NCBI RefSeq assembly: GCF_017874215.1
Contig: NZ_JAGGLB010000009.1
Coordinates: forward strand, 1-64,000
DNA length: 64,000 nucleotides
Origin: Paenibacillus eucommiae
Lineage (GTDB): Bacteria; Bacillota; Bacilli; Paenibacillales; NBRC-103111
Reading direction: 5' to 3'
Of this stretch, positions 8,608-15,396 are shown piece after piece. Made by a program: the position numbers and the translations under genes. The notes under the pieces are model-generated. The model was not told the DNA's origin. It did not search any database and saw nothing but the letters and a program-made list of their open reading frames with translations. Position 1 is the first letter of the stretch. Each line of letters opens with the position of its first letter.

Positions 8608-9066
8608 ATGGAAGTATTCCACGATATTTTGTCCCTTATTGTTCTTGTAGGCATTATCGGTTATTTATTTTCTGTGTGGTCTCAACTTCCTGAGCAAGTA
8701 CCTCAGCACTATAATGCAGCAGGTGAAGTAGACAAATGGGGAGGACGAGGAGTCTTGTTCCCGCTGCCGATCCTTAGTGCACTCTTGTATGCAGGGCAAA
8801 GCGTATTAAGCAAGTTTCCTCAAAGCTTTAACTATCTTAGTCCTGTTACAGAAGAAAATGCGCCGCGTCAATATATAACCGCCCGTATGATGATTAGCTG
8901 GTTAAAGCTGCAGCTTGTGGTCCTCTTCAGTTACATAGAGTGGGATATGATCCAGAGTGCACTTGGAAAATCAGGCGGTTTAGGATTATGGTTTTTGCCA
9001 GTCACGCTAGTTGTAGTATTTGGCACAATCATTTTTTACGCCGTTCGATCCGTGCGAATAAAGTAG
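8608..9066 (+). CDS. DUF1648 membrane protein, start uncertain
   Basis: This small membrane protein (152 aa from this ATG) has the DUF1648 core (WSQLPEQVPQHYNAAGEVDKWG) and three or four transmembrane segments. The reading frame stays open upstream to 8542 and encodes TTTKRPVLSIPKTK, which resembles the usual conserved N-terminus of this family. However, no ATG, GTG or TTG lies in frame before 8608. AGAGAGG at 8544-8550 sits ahead of ATT (8554) and ATC (8560), so a rare start codon or a start-codon mutation is possible. The function of the family is not established. Confidence 0.75.
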   Translation: MEVFHDILSLIVLVGIIGYLFSVWSQLPEQVPQHYNAAGEVDKWGGRGVLFPLPILSALLYAGQSVLSKFPQSFNYLSPVTEENAPRQYITARMMISWLKLQLVVLFSYIEWDMIQSALGKSGGLGLWFLPVTLVVVFGTIIFYAVRSVRIK

Positions 9067-9136
9067 CTTATTGGTTCATCAGGCGGTATAAAGGGTAACC
9101 AGTACGTGAACCTAATTCAAGAGAGGAGCGATCAAG

Positions 9137-9559
9137 ATGGGAACAGATTATACGGCTCAAGTTACTTCACGTGGAGGACGGGACGGCTTCGTTCGTTCGT
9201 CGGATGGACAACTCGATTTGAAAGTAGGAACACCTAAAGAAGGGGAAAAAGAAGGCACAAACCCCGAGCAATTATTCGCGGCAGCCTACTCAACCTGCTT
9301 CCATAGTGCCTTAAAAAGTGTGGCAGCAAGCAAAAAGATCAGCACCGAAAACTCTGAGGTCACAGCCAAAGTTACGCTGCATAAGGATGGTGACTCCTAT
9401 CATCTTTCCGTTCAAATGGAGGTCACGGTTCCCGGATTGGATCAGGATCAAACCTTGAAGCTGGCAGAAGCAGCCCATCAAGTATGCCCTTATTCCAAAG
9501 CTACACGGAATAATATTGAGGTTGAACTGCAAGCACGTACTGCGGTGACCAATAAATAA
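9137..9559 (+). CDS. ohrB: Organic hydroperoxide resistance protein Ohr
   Basis: This 140-aa OsmC/Ohr-family thiol peroxidase reduces organic hydroperoxides, using a reactive cysteine recycled by dithiols. The peroxidatic Cys is C54 (YSTCFHSALK) and the resolving Cys is C117 (HQVCPYSKAT). The active-site Arg in GGRDGFVRS and the Glu in NPEQLF are also present. AGAGAGGAG precedes the ATG. No OhrR repressor is adjacent. A copy of the composite repeat starts about 10 nt after the stop codon and may supply its terminator. The symbol is by similarity to the Bacillus paralogues and could equally be ohrA. Confidence 0.95.
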   Translation: MGTDYTAQVTSRGGRDGFVRSSDGQLDLKVGTPKEGEKEGTNPEQLFAAAYSTCFHSALKSVAASKKISTENSEVTAKVTLHKDGDSYHLSVQMEVTVPGLDQDQTLKLAEAAHQVCPYSKATRNNIEVELQARTAVTNK

Positions 9560-9635
9560 AGAAGCAATTAAGGAAGGCGCCTTGCGGTGTCCTTTGAGGT
9601 GCATGTTCGTGACTTGGGTGCGTTGCGGAGGTAAT

Positions 9636-9743
9636 GGCTGTGGGCTCCAGCCGCTGTTAAAGATTTGTTCCCTTAAGTGGTATCGATGAAGAGGTAGGAA
9701 CAAATCTTTAAAGGCGGACGCTACCGCTCTTCCTCCCACAGCC
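9636..9743 (+). ncRNA. Long conserved stem-loop in repeat copy B
   Basis: The outer arms are GGCTGTGGG (9636-9644) and CCCACAGCC (9735-9743). The inner arms are TTAAAGATTTGTTCC (9657-9671) and its exact complement GGAACAAATCTTTAA (9697-9711). The same inner stem occurs in copies C, D and E. The central C-G pair of the outer stem here is G-C in copies D and E, a compensating change. Whether it is transcribed is unknown. Confidence 0.55.
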
Positions 9744-9892
9744 TTTCCCTCTCTTTAGCTACAATCGCACGAATCACACGAAACACCACGCTCAAACGGA
9801 CAGCCAGCAAGGCTTTTTCTTTTGGTTAGTAGAGATTTCCTAGCGGGCGCGGGCGCGGGCGGGGGAAGAAGAGAACGAGGTGAGAAGGATTT

Positions 9893-9926
9893 GCTACTTT
9901 AACGATGTTTTCATCGTTAAAGTAGC
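9893..9926. repeat. Perfect 15-bp palindrome of the repeat family
   Basis: GCTACTTTAACGATG and CATCGTTAAAGTAGC flank a TTTT loop. A second, shorter palindrome of the same core lies at 9947-9973. The core AACGATG/CATCGTT recurs throughout the repeat family in this window. Confidence 0.8.
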
Positions 9927-10261
9927 AGTTCCTCTCCACAACCTTGCTTTAACGATGAAAAACATCGTTAAGTGAAGCATACCGCTCATTTCTTCCAGGG
10001 GAACAGGGCTGCTACTAGCGCTCTTCCGCCCACAGCCCTTCCCCCTCTAAGCTACAATCGCACGAACACCAAACTCAAACGGACATCCACCAGTCGTCTG
10101 GTTCCTGAGCAAAAGGGATAGTTATCCTAAGGAAATTCCGGACTTATTTACTGATTTTCACTTTTTACTGATTCAATTATTTTGATCATTATCCCAATTT
10201 ACCGCTTTAAAGCGCGATGCTTTTTTATTAAAAATACCTATTCCAAGCAAAAGCCAACCCT

Positions 10262-11335
10262 CTATTCCCTTGCGCCGCTCATCGCCATGACAAGACTGCA
10301 TACCCGGCTATAATTGTTCCAATCCGCATGCCATGTCAAACTATTGGTCAGTATGGCCGCAGCAATATCAAATTCGGGATCAATCATCAGCATGCACCCG
10401 CTAAATCCGGTATGTCCAACCGCTGACGGAGAATGAAGATCACTGAAACAGCCATAGGTATCCTGCTCTCCCTTGCGCCAGAAAACTGGCGTTTTATTCA
10501 AGCGCCGATCTGGAATTTCACGCAGCATGCATGCGATTGCCGCAGAGGAAAACACTTTTGCGTTTGTTGCAGGATTAACACCGCCATTCAGAAACACGCT
10601 CGCGAATCGAAGCAAGTCGGTCGCTGTTGTGAACAACCCCCGATCACCAATAGTCGCTGTCTTTGCTTCCCGCTCCAGAAATCTGCCACTCTCCTGGTGC
10701 CATGGAAGCACATATTCACGCCCTTCCAGCAAATCGGCTGAGAAGACGGAGTCTTGCATCCCTAGCGGTTCAAAAAGGGTCGCGCGAACAAACTCTTCAA
10801 ATGGCATGCCGGATACGCGTTGAACCACATCCATCAGAATGCAGTAGCCCCACGAGCAATAGTTACAAACCTCGCCCGGTTTATGGAGTAGATGACTGAT
10901 TTCGTAAATACGCTGCAAGTAATGAGGCACGTCCTCATCGGAAACCGGGGCTTCAATATGGTCAGCGTCTGACGTATTGAACCCAGCCGTATGTGTCAGC
11001 AGATGAAGGATCGTTACCTCGGGAAATCGGAACTCTGGAATATGGCGGCTAATAGAATCGTTCAGCTTGAGCCTGCCCATCTCTATTAGTTTGACAAGGG
11101 CAGCACCGGTTATCGGTTTCGTTACGGACCCGACATTGAACATGGTTCCCTTACTGATTGGAGCTGCAAAACCTGGTATCGGCGAAGAGTCTCCGTGATA
11201 AAATTCATAAACAATACGATCTCGTTTCAGTACCGCAACCGATAAGCAGGACGTTTTCCCTTCCTGAATTATAAGCTCAAGTTCAGCATTGCAGCGTTCC
11301 GTATTGCGTTTTAATTCCGTATGATCGATACGCAT
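10262..11335 (-). CDS. Serine hydrolase, beta-lactamase class C fold
   Basis: This 357-aa protein has no signal peptide, so it is probably cytoplasmic. The SxxK nucleophile motif is S70-V-T-K73 (NVGSVTKPITGAA). The second motif is Tyr-Cys-Ser (CNYCSWGY) near residue 158 in place of the usual YxN, and VGHTGFSG near 300 gives the HTG box. Such proteins are esterases, D-aminopeptidases or peptidases rather than true beta-lactamases. AAGGGGAG stands before the ATG. The gene lies 15 nt after the sialidase-like gene and is probably cotranscribed, which suggests action on a shared sugar-derived substrate. Confidence 0.85.
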   Translation of the reverse strand: MRIDHTELKRNTERCNAELELIIQEGKTSCLSVAVLKRDRIVYEFYHGDSSPIPGFAAPISKGTMFNVGSVTKPITGAALVKLIEMGRLKLNDSISRHIPEFRFPEVTILHLLTHTAGFNTSDADHIEAPVSDEDVPHYLQRIYEISHLLHKPGEVCNYCSWGYCILMDVVQRVSGMPFEEFVRATLFEPLGMQDSVFSADLLEGREYVLPWHQESGRFLEREAKTATIGDRGLFTTATDLLRFASVFLNGGVNPATNAKVFSSAAIACMLREIPDRRLNKTPVFWRKGEQDTYGCFSDLHSPSAVGHTGFSGCMLMIDPEFDIAAAILTNSLTWHADWNNYSRVCSLVMAMSGARE

Positions 11336-11350
11336 GTCAGCTCCCCTTTC

Positions 11351-12613
11351 TTAATAAACAAGGTCCCGAAATCTTGGAATCGAATGAAACGAAATGATAT
11401 TGCCATTGTGCGCGTCGGCCGCATGTGCATCTCCCGAGCGGCTCACAAGATGAAGATCCTCACCATCGATAACCATACTCGCATAATGCCGGCACTCTCT
11501 GTCCGTTCCGCCAGTGGCAACCAGCCCTGCGAAACACCAGTCTATGCAATTTTTAGAAAAATGAAGCTGCAGCCGATGACGTTCGTTGTTCGGGAGATTG
11601 AAACGCTCAGGGGAAAGCAGCTCCGCTCTTGTCATGCTGTCGGTTGCTTGCGAACTGAGCAGCCAATAGAGCCTAGTGACCTCGTCATAGAGAATATGGA
11701 ATTTCATTTGCCCACCAGGACAAGGAACGTAAACAACAGTTTTACCAGAAGGTACAGTTTCAAGCATGGTCGTCATTGAACCATCGCTATGCTCCACCAC
11801 TTTGGCAAGGGCCGCATAACCAGTTCCCCCAGTATGGGCGCGCATCCATAAATGAAAGGTACGCTCTTCCGAATACCAATAATGGCTCGGGTCGACGATC
11901 TGCACGACATTGGTTTCCAGCCATCCGATCGGGGATGCTTCCCTGCCGGGCGCAATTGCCACTAGCGATTTAGGCGGGGTCAGGAAGAATGGAACGCCAA
12001 AATAGTTCAGCTCCTGAGCCGGCACCGCATCCCGGAACACAAGTTCAGAGGCAAACGTCCAATTCTCCCGCTTCGTCAAGTCGGTGTCAAGCCGTCCTCT
12101 CATCAATACTGGAGCAAATACGCTGACTGGCCACCCCAACATATCATTATGCACTTTTTTCTCCATGACCAAATAGATACTGTCCTGCGTATAGTGGACG
12201 TTGCAAGGTGCTTGATGCCATTCCTGTCCATCCGTCAGCCGAACGGGCTCCGACCACGTCTCCCCTTCATCATCAGAGCGCATAATGGTCAGATCATGGC
12301 AATGACCAAGCACATATAGGGAAGAACCAGCGGTGAAAGGCCGGGCATGCATAAAAGGAAAATCGGTCTTGTGTGTCCAGGTGCTTCCTCGATCATCCGA
12401 GGTGAACACCTTGCCAGACCACCAAAAGCCGGCTTCGATTTGCTGCCAGGGCCCTGGTAGCTCCCTTGCCCCTGGTCCGCTTAAATCTAAACTGACGACT
12501 AATCTTCCCGAGGAAAGCCGGGTAATCCCGGGACTGTAGCAATAAACAGAAGCTGGAAGCGGTGATTCATACACTTTGACGAATGACTGGGCCAATGGCT
12601 GAATGGCACTCAT
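11351..12613 (-). CDS. Sialidase-like (BNR/Asp-box) protein
   Basis: This protein of about 420 aa has two clear Asp-boxes (SDDRGSTW and RSDDEGETW) and repeated beta-strand patterns of a six-bladed propeller. This places it in the sialidase/neuraminidase superfamily. No signal peptide is seen, so an intracellular exo-glycosidase or a non-enzymatic propeller is possible. The start at 12613 follows GAGGGAG; two ATG codons a little upstream are alternatives. It is followed closely by the serine hydrolase. The exact substrate cannot be read from sequence. Confidence 0.8.
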   Translation of the reverse strand: MSAIQPLAQSFVKVYESPLPASVYCYSPGITRLSSGRLVVSLDLSGPGARELPGPWQQIEAGFWWSGKVFTSDDRGSTWTHKTDFPFMHARPFTAGSSLYVLGHCHDLTIMRSDDEGETWSEPVRLTDGQEWHQAPCNVHYTQDSIYLVMEKKVHNDMLGWPVSVFAPVLMRGRLDTDLTKRENWTFASELVFRDAVPAQELNYFGVPFFLTPPKSLVAIAPGREASPIGWLETNVVQIVDPSHYWYSEERTFHLWMRAHTGGTGYAALAKVVEHSDGSMTTMLETVPSGKTVVYVPCPGGQMKFHILYDEVTRLYWLLSSQATDSMTRAELLSPERFNLPNNERHRLQLHFSKNCIDWCFAGLVATGGTDRECRHYASMVIDGEDLHLVSRSGDAHAADAHNGNIISFHSIPRFRDLVY

Positions 12614-12661
12614 GTCCATCATCTCCCTCACTATATTCAAATTTGTTAAACACTCGCACAT

Positions 12662-13098
12662 TACGGCGAATGATCTCGATATAGCTTTCCGTTTTATAGG
12701 GTGTTGGAATAGTCCCTTAGAGTGTAGAAATTAGACACAAAAGTCCCAATTCCTGTTTCTGATTCCGTACTTGTAGGAATTCCTTTTATTTGTGTTGGAT
12801 ATGCTGCAAAAAGATGTCTATTGGCATTTTTTTTGGGGGAGGCGTGCTCATTGCGTGATCATTGCATGCTTATGGCGTGCTTATTAGAATGGACTTGGAT
12901 AACGAGAGGGGTTTAAGGACGAAAAAAACGCTGGAGGAATGGTTCTGGTTGAGGCTCACAACTAACATCGCGAGGAAATTTTTTAGAACTGGGAGATAAA
13001 GCAAAGCAAGTAAGCACAGGAAAAAGCTGCCGTATTGTACGTACAGCCTATTGTATCTACAGCCTTTCTCCTGCACAAAACCTTGCCCTCCAAGAAAG
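12662..13098. other. Intergenic, no feature recognised
   Basis: About 440 bp separate the siderophore lipoprotein stop from the sialidase-like start. No convincing gene, terminator or family repeat was recognised. A short open frame on the minus strand has no ribosome site and no recognisable protein pattern. Confidence 0.5.
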
Positions 13099-14130
13099 TT
13101 ACTTCACCGTAGCCAGCAAGCTGTCCACAATAAAGTCAAGCTGCTTGTCAAGCGAATAAATATCACTGTAGTAGGATAAGCCAAAGCCGATCTCAATGAG
13201 CCGCCCTTCCTTCACAGCCGGAATGCTGTTCCAGATGGCGTTATCCGATAAGTCTACCATGCCTTCATACGAAGAGCGGAACACATAATCGCCAGCGTAA
13301 TCGGCCAAAAGCTCGAAGGAGACGTCGTGTCCGTTCCCGCTATCGGAGGTTTGAACCTCCTCATTAATAATTTTCGGAGCCTTCATCCCCAGGTACTCAT
13401 AAATCACTTGTGAGCCCCGGCCGTAGTTTTTGCTGGCAACAACACCCATGCTGCCTTTACCGCCTTCCATAATAGTTACCGTCTTATCCAAAATGCCGGC
13501 TTCCTTCAGCTTCTTCTTGGCCTGCTCCACCTTCGCATAGAAGTTGTCCAGCAATACCTGAGATTCGCCCTCCTTGCCAATCACTTCCCCAATCTGCTTC
13601 AGGCGCTCGTCTACTGACATCTTCTCATAGGGGATATAGACCGTTGGCGCAATTTGCTTGAGCATTTGATAGGTTTCTTCAGAAGGAACAATGATGACAT
13701 CGGGATCAAGCGCAAGCACCGCCTCAGGGCTCGGCTCGAACCATGTGCCCAAATCGCTGGTTCCGTCCATCTCTTTCTCGAATGCCGCCCCTTCGTAAGC
13801 ACTAGAGGATCCAATTGGCTTCACGCCAAGTGCAAGCACATCGCCCACCAAATACAGGACAACGACCCGCTGCGGGTTAACTGGCACTTCGACATCTCCT
13901 TTTACGGTCGAGATGGTTTTGGTCTGCGGCTGAGCCGCTCCCTCTGCTGGCTGATTGGTACTGGTATTTCCGCTCGTATCGCTCGCGTTAGCCGCAGCAG
14001 TAGTCTGGCTGGTTGGCTGTGTGCCTCCATTTGATGCGTTTCCTGCTGTGCCCGTAGAGCACGCGCTGAGTAATAGCGTAAGGCATAGCAATAAGGTTAT
14101 GCCTAAAGATAATTTGTTGTTGCGGTACAT
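13099..14130 (-). CDS. Iron-siderophore ABC transporter substrate-binding lipoprotein (internal start)
   Basis: This 343-aa FeuA/FhuD-like lipoprotein has a signal peptide ending in a lipobox with Cys24 (LTLLLSAC), a Ser/Thr-rich tether, and a periplasmic-binding-protein type III fold (VVVLYLVGDVLALGVKPIGS; EAVLALDPDVIIVPSEE). It would sit on the outer face of the membrane and deliver ferric siderophore to a permease that is not encoded nearby. The start at 14130 has AAAGGGG 8 nt upstream and a perfect Fur box at 14156-14170, so it can be made alone even though the AraC frame also reads through it. Confidence 0.88.
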   Translation of the reverse strand: MYRNNKLSLGITLLLCLTLLLSACSTGTAGNASNGGTQPTSQTTAAANASDTSGNTSTNQPAEGAAQPQTKTISTVKGDVEVPVNPQRVVVLYLVGDVLALGVKPIGSSSAYEGAAFEKEMDGTSDLGTWFEPSPEAVLALDPDVIIVPSEETYQMLKQIAPTVYIPYEKMSVDERLKQIGEVIGKEGESQVLLDNFYAKVEQAKKKLKEAGILDKTVTIMEGGKGSMGVVASKNYGRGSQVIYEYLGMKAPKIINEEVQTSDSGNGHDVSFELLADYAGDYVFRSSYEGMVDLSDNAIWNSIPAVKEGRLIEIGFGLSYYSDIYSLDKQLDFIVDSLLATVK

Positions 14131-15099
14131 AGGTAAGTTTCCCCTTTCGTCTAATTGATAATGATTATCATGACCATTACCAATATAACGCCGCGCATTC
14201 TTCTGTACAATGTCATATCGAGCCACAGAGGATGGCATATAAGGACTAGCATTCTGCTTCTTCGGCTTCGTGTTATCCGAACGGTAGCGAATCGGCGCAA
14301 TTCCAACGAATTTTTTGAACATTTTCGCGAAATAATAGCTGTCCGGATAGCCGATGCCCTCGGCAATTTCCTGCAGGGTGGCATCCGACGCAAGCAGCAT
14401 CTCCTTAGCCTTGTCCATCCGGATCTGGATCACATAATCTATGGGGCTGCTGCCGGTTTGGCGCTTAAACAGCCTCGTTAAATGACGTGGGCTGCTGTCC
14501 AGCACCTCCGCTAACAAATCCAAAGTAATTGGCTGCGCATAATGCTCTTGCATGTAACGAATGGCCTGCGCCACAAGGTCGGTCTGTATCGTGGGAATGT
14601 GATGACTGTGAATCTGCCACAACAGCTCAAATACAAATTGATAGAACAGAGCCTTCACATGGAATCGCTCCAACGGCCCCTGTTCCTCCCATTCCCTATG
14701 CATGAGCTGCACCTTGTGCAGCAAGGAAGCAGGATGGTCTGGTATGAAGCCATGCTGCATATGAAATGGATTATTCCGTTCCATCATCGCTATAATTTCC
14801 TGGCGGACGGGCAGTGGGATCATAGCTTTGTAATAAATCATATAGTACTCAAAAGACTCTTCTATCGGGCAAATATCCAGACAGCAGCCCTTGCCGCCAT
14901 GCAAAATATGAAAGCGATTTGCCTGATGCTTCACCCCATCGAGCTGTACATAAGCGCCGCCGCGCACCGCAAACAAGAAACCGCTGGCTGGCAGCCGATA
15001 GGAGAGGAACTCTTCTCCGAGCTTCATAGTTATATGCCGGATATCCATCAATTTAATAGATGCCTGGTTCCATAGTATAAGCTGTTCACTTAACCGCAT
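13099..15099 (-). CDS. AraC regulator reading in frame into a siderophore-binding lipoprotein
   Basis: The 666-codon frame has no stop. Residues 1-277 are an AraC-type regulator: a sensor domain, then two helix-turn-helix motifs (LDLLAEVLDSSPRHLTRLFK; LQEIAEGIGYPDSYYFAKMF). Residues 278-323 look like translated intergenic DNA and include a perfect Fur box. Residue 324 onward is a complete lipoprotein with its own signal peptide. A Fur box at 15180-15200 precedes the start. In B. subtilis, Btr joins an AraC part to a binding-protein-like part and senses bacillibactin, but there the second part has no lipoprotein signal. The frame could be a true fusion, or an AraC gene that lost its stop; the internal start suggests two products. 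Confidence 0.75.
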   Translation of the reverse strand: MRLSEQLILWNQASIKLMDIRHITMKLGEEFLSYRLPASGFLFAVRGGAYVQLDGVKHQANRFHILHGGKGCCLDICPIEESFEYYMIYYKAMIPLPVRQEIIAMMERNNPFHMQHGFIPDHPASLLHKVQLMHREWEEQGPLERFHVKALFYQFVFELLWQIHSHHIPTIQTDLVAQAIRYMQEHYAQPITLDLLAEVLDSSPRHLTRLFKRQTGSSPIDYVIQIRMDKAKEMLLASDATLQEIAEGIGYPDSYYFAKMFKKFVGIAPIRYRSDNTKPKKQNASPYMPSSVARYDIVQKNARRYIGNGHDNHYQLDERGNLPMYRNNKLSLGITLLLCLTLLLSACSTGTAGNASNGGTQPTSQTTAAANASDTSGNTSTNQPAEGAAQPQTKTISTVKGDVEVPVNPQRVVVLYLVGDVLALGVKPIGSSSAYEGAAFEKEMDGTSDLGTWFEPSPEAVLALDPDVIIVPSEETYQMLKQIAPTVYIPYEKMSVDERLKQIGEVIGKEGESQVLLDNFYAKVEQAKKKLKEAGILDKTVTIMEGGKGSMGVVASKNYGRGSQVIYEYLGMKAPKIINEEVQTSDSGNGHDVSFELLADYAGDYVFRSSYEGMVDLSDNAIWNSIPAVKEGRLIEIGFGLSYYSDIYSLDKQLDFIVDSLLATVK
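14156..14170 (-). promoter_or_regulatory. Fur box inside the AraC/lipoprotein frame
   Basis: TGATAATGATTATCA is a perfect 7-1-7 inverted repeat of the Bacillus Fur consensus. It lies 26 nt upstream of the lipoprotein start codon. It indicates iron-repressed transcription of the lipoprotein from its own promoter, although the site is within an open coding frame. Confidence 0.85.
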
Positions 15100-15179
15100 T
15101 GTATCCGTTCAACTCCTTGGCAATCATCAGCGACCCGTACACAGATAGTTGAATTACAACTTCGCATATTCATTATATG

Positions 15180-15200
15180 TGATAATGGTTCTCATTATCA
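15180..15200 (-). promoter_or_regulatory. Fur box upstream of the AraC regulator
   Basis: TGATAATGGTTCTCATTATCA contains the outer arms TGATAAT and ATTATCA and gives two overlapping near-consensus 7-1-7 sites. It lies 81 nt upstream of the AraC start codon. Confidence 0.8.
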
Positions 15201-15234
15201 ACAGTCTTGCTTCCTCGAATCTAACTCCACATCC

Positions 15235-15274
15235 CAAAAATCAAAAGTCCCCACTTAAAAACCAAGTGAGGACT
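15235..15274 (-). terminator. Probable rho-independent terminator of the helicase gene
   Basis: On the minus strand AGTCCTCACTT and AAGTGGGGACT pair with one mismatch around a loop of GGTTTTT, followed by TTTGATTTTTGG. It lies about 125 nt after the helicase stop codon. Confidence 0.7.
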
Positions 15275-15396
15275 ATCAAGTATGATAACGAATGGCGCAT
15301 TCTGCTTCGTTATGGCCATATGCAAATCTTTTTTTATCGCAAAATCAGCAAATCAGATTTCCGCTCGTGGTATTACACAGTATTGCAAAGCAATAC

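Larger units (their letters stand above)
9570..10122 (+). repeat. Composite intergenic repeat, copy B
   Basis: This copy starts with a terminator-like hairpin (GGCGCC, TTGC, GGTGTC). A long stem-loop follows at 9636-9743, then a module around ACAATCGCACGAA and CTCAAACGGACAGCCAGCAA, two palindromes (9893-9926 and 9947-9973), a second version of the same module (CTCTTCCGCCCACAGCCC.., CTCAAACGGACATCCA) and the tail CCTGAG..AAAGGGATAGT. It fills the space after ohrB. No convincing gene lies inside. Confidence 0.85.

Noticed and set aside
8468..8650. Plus-strand open frame of 60 codons before the DUF1648 gene
   Set aside because: It overlaps the better-supported DUF1648 frame, has no recognisable protein pattern and no good ribosome site.
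9311..9739. Minus-strand open frame across the end of ohrB and repeat copy B, with peptides similar to frames in copies C (35455-35664) and E (53132-53578), such as EQIFNSGWSPQP and THMHLKGHRK-like stretches
   Set aside because: The peptide similarity follows from the conserved stem-loop DNA. The frames start and end differently in each copy, overlap real genes on the other strand, and lack ribosome sites.
12870..13076. Minus-strand open frame of 68 codons in the gap before the siderophore lipoprotein stop
   Set aside because: There is no ribosome site, no recognisable domain, and the leucine-rich composition fits translated AT-rich spacer.
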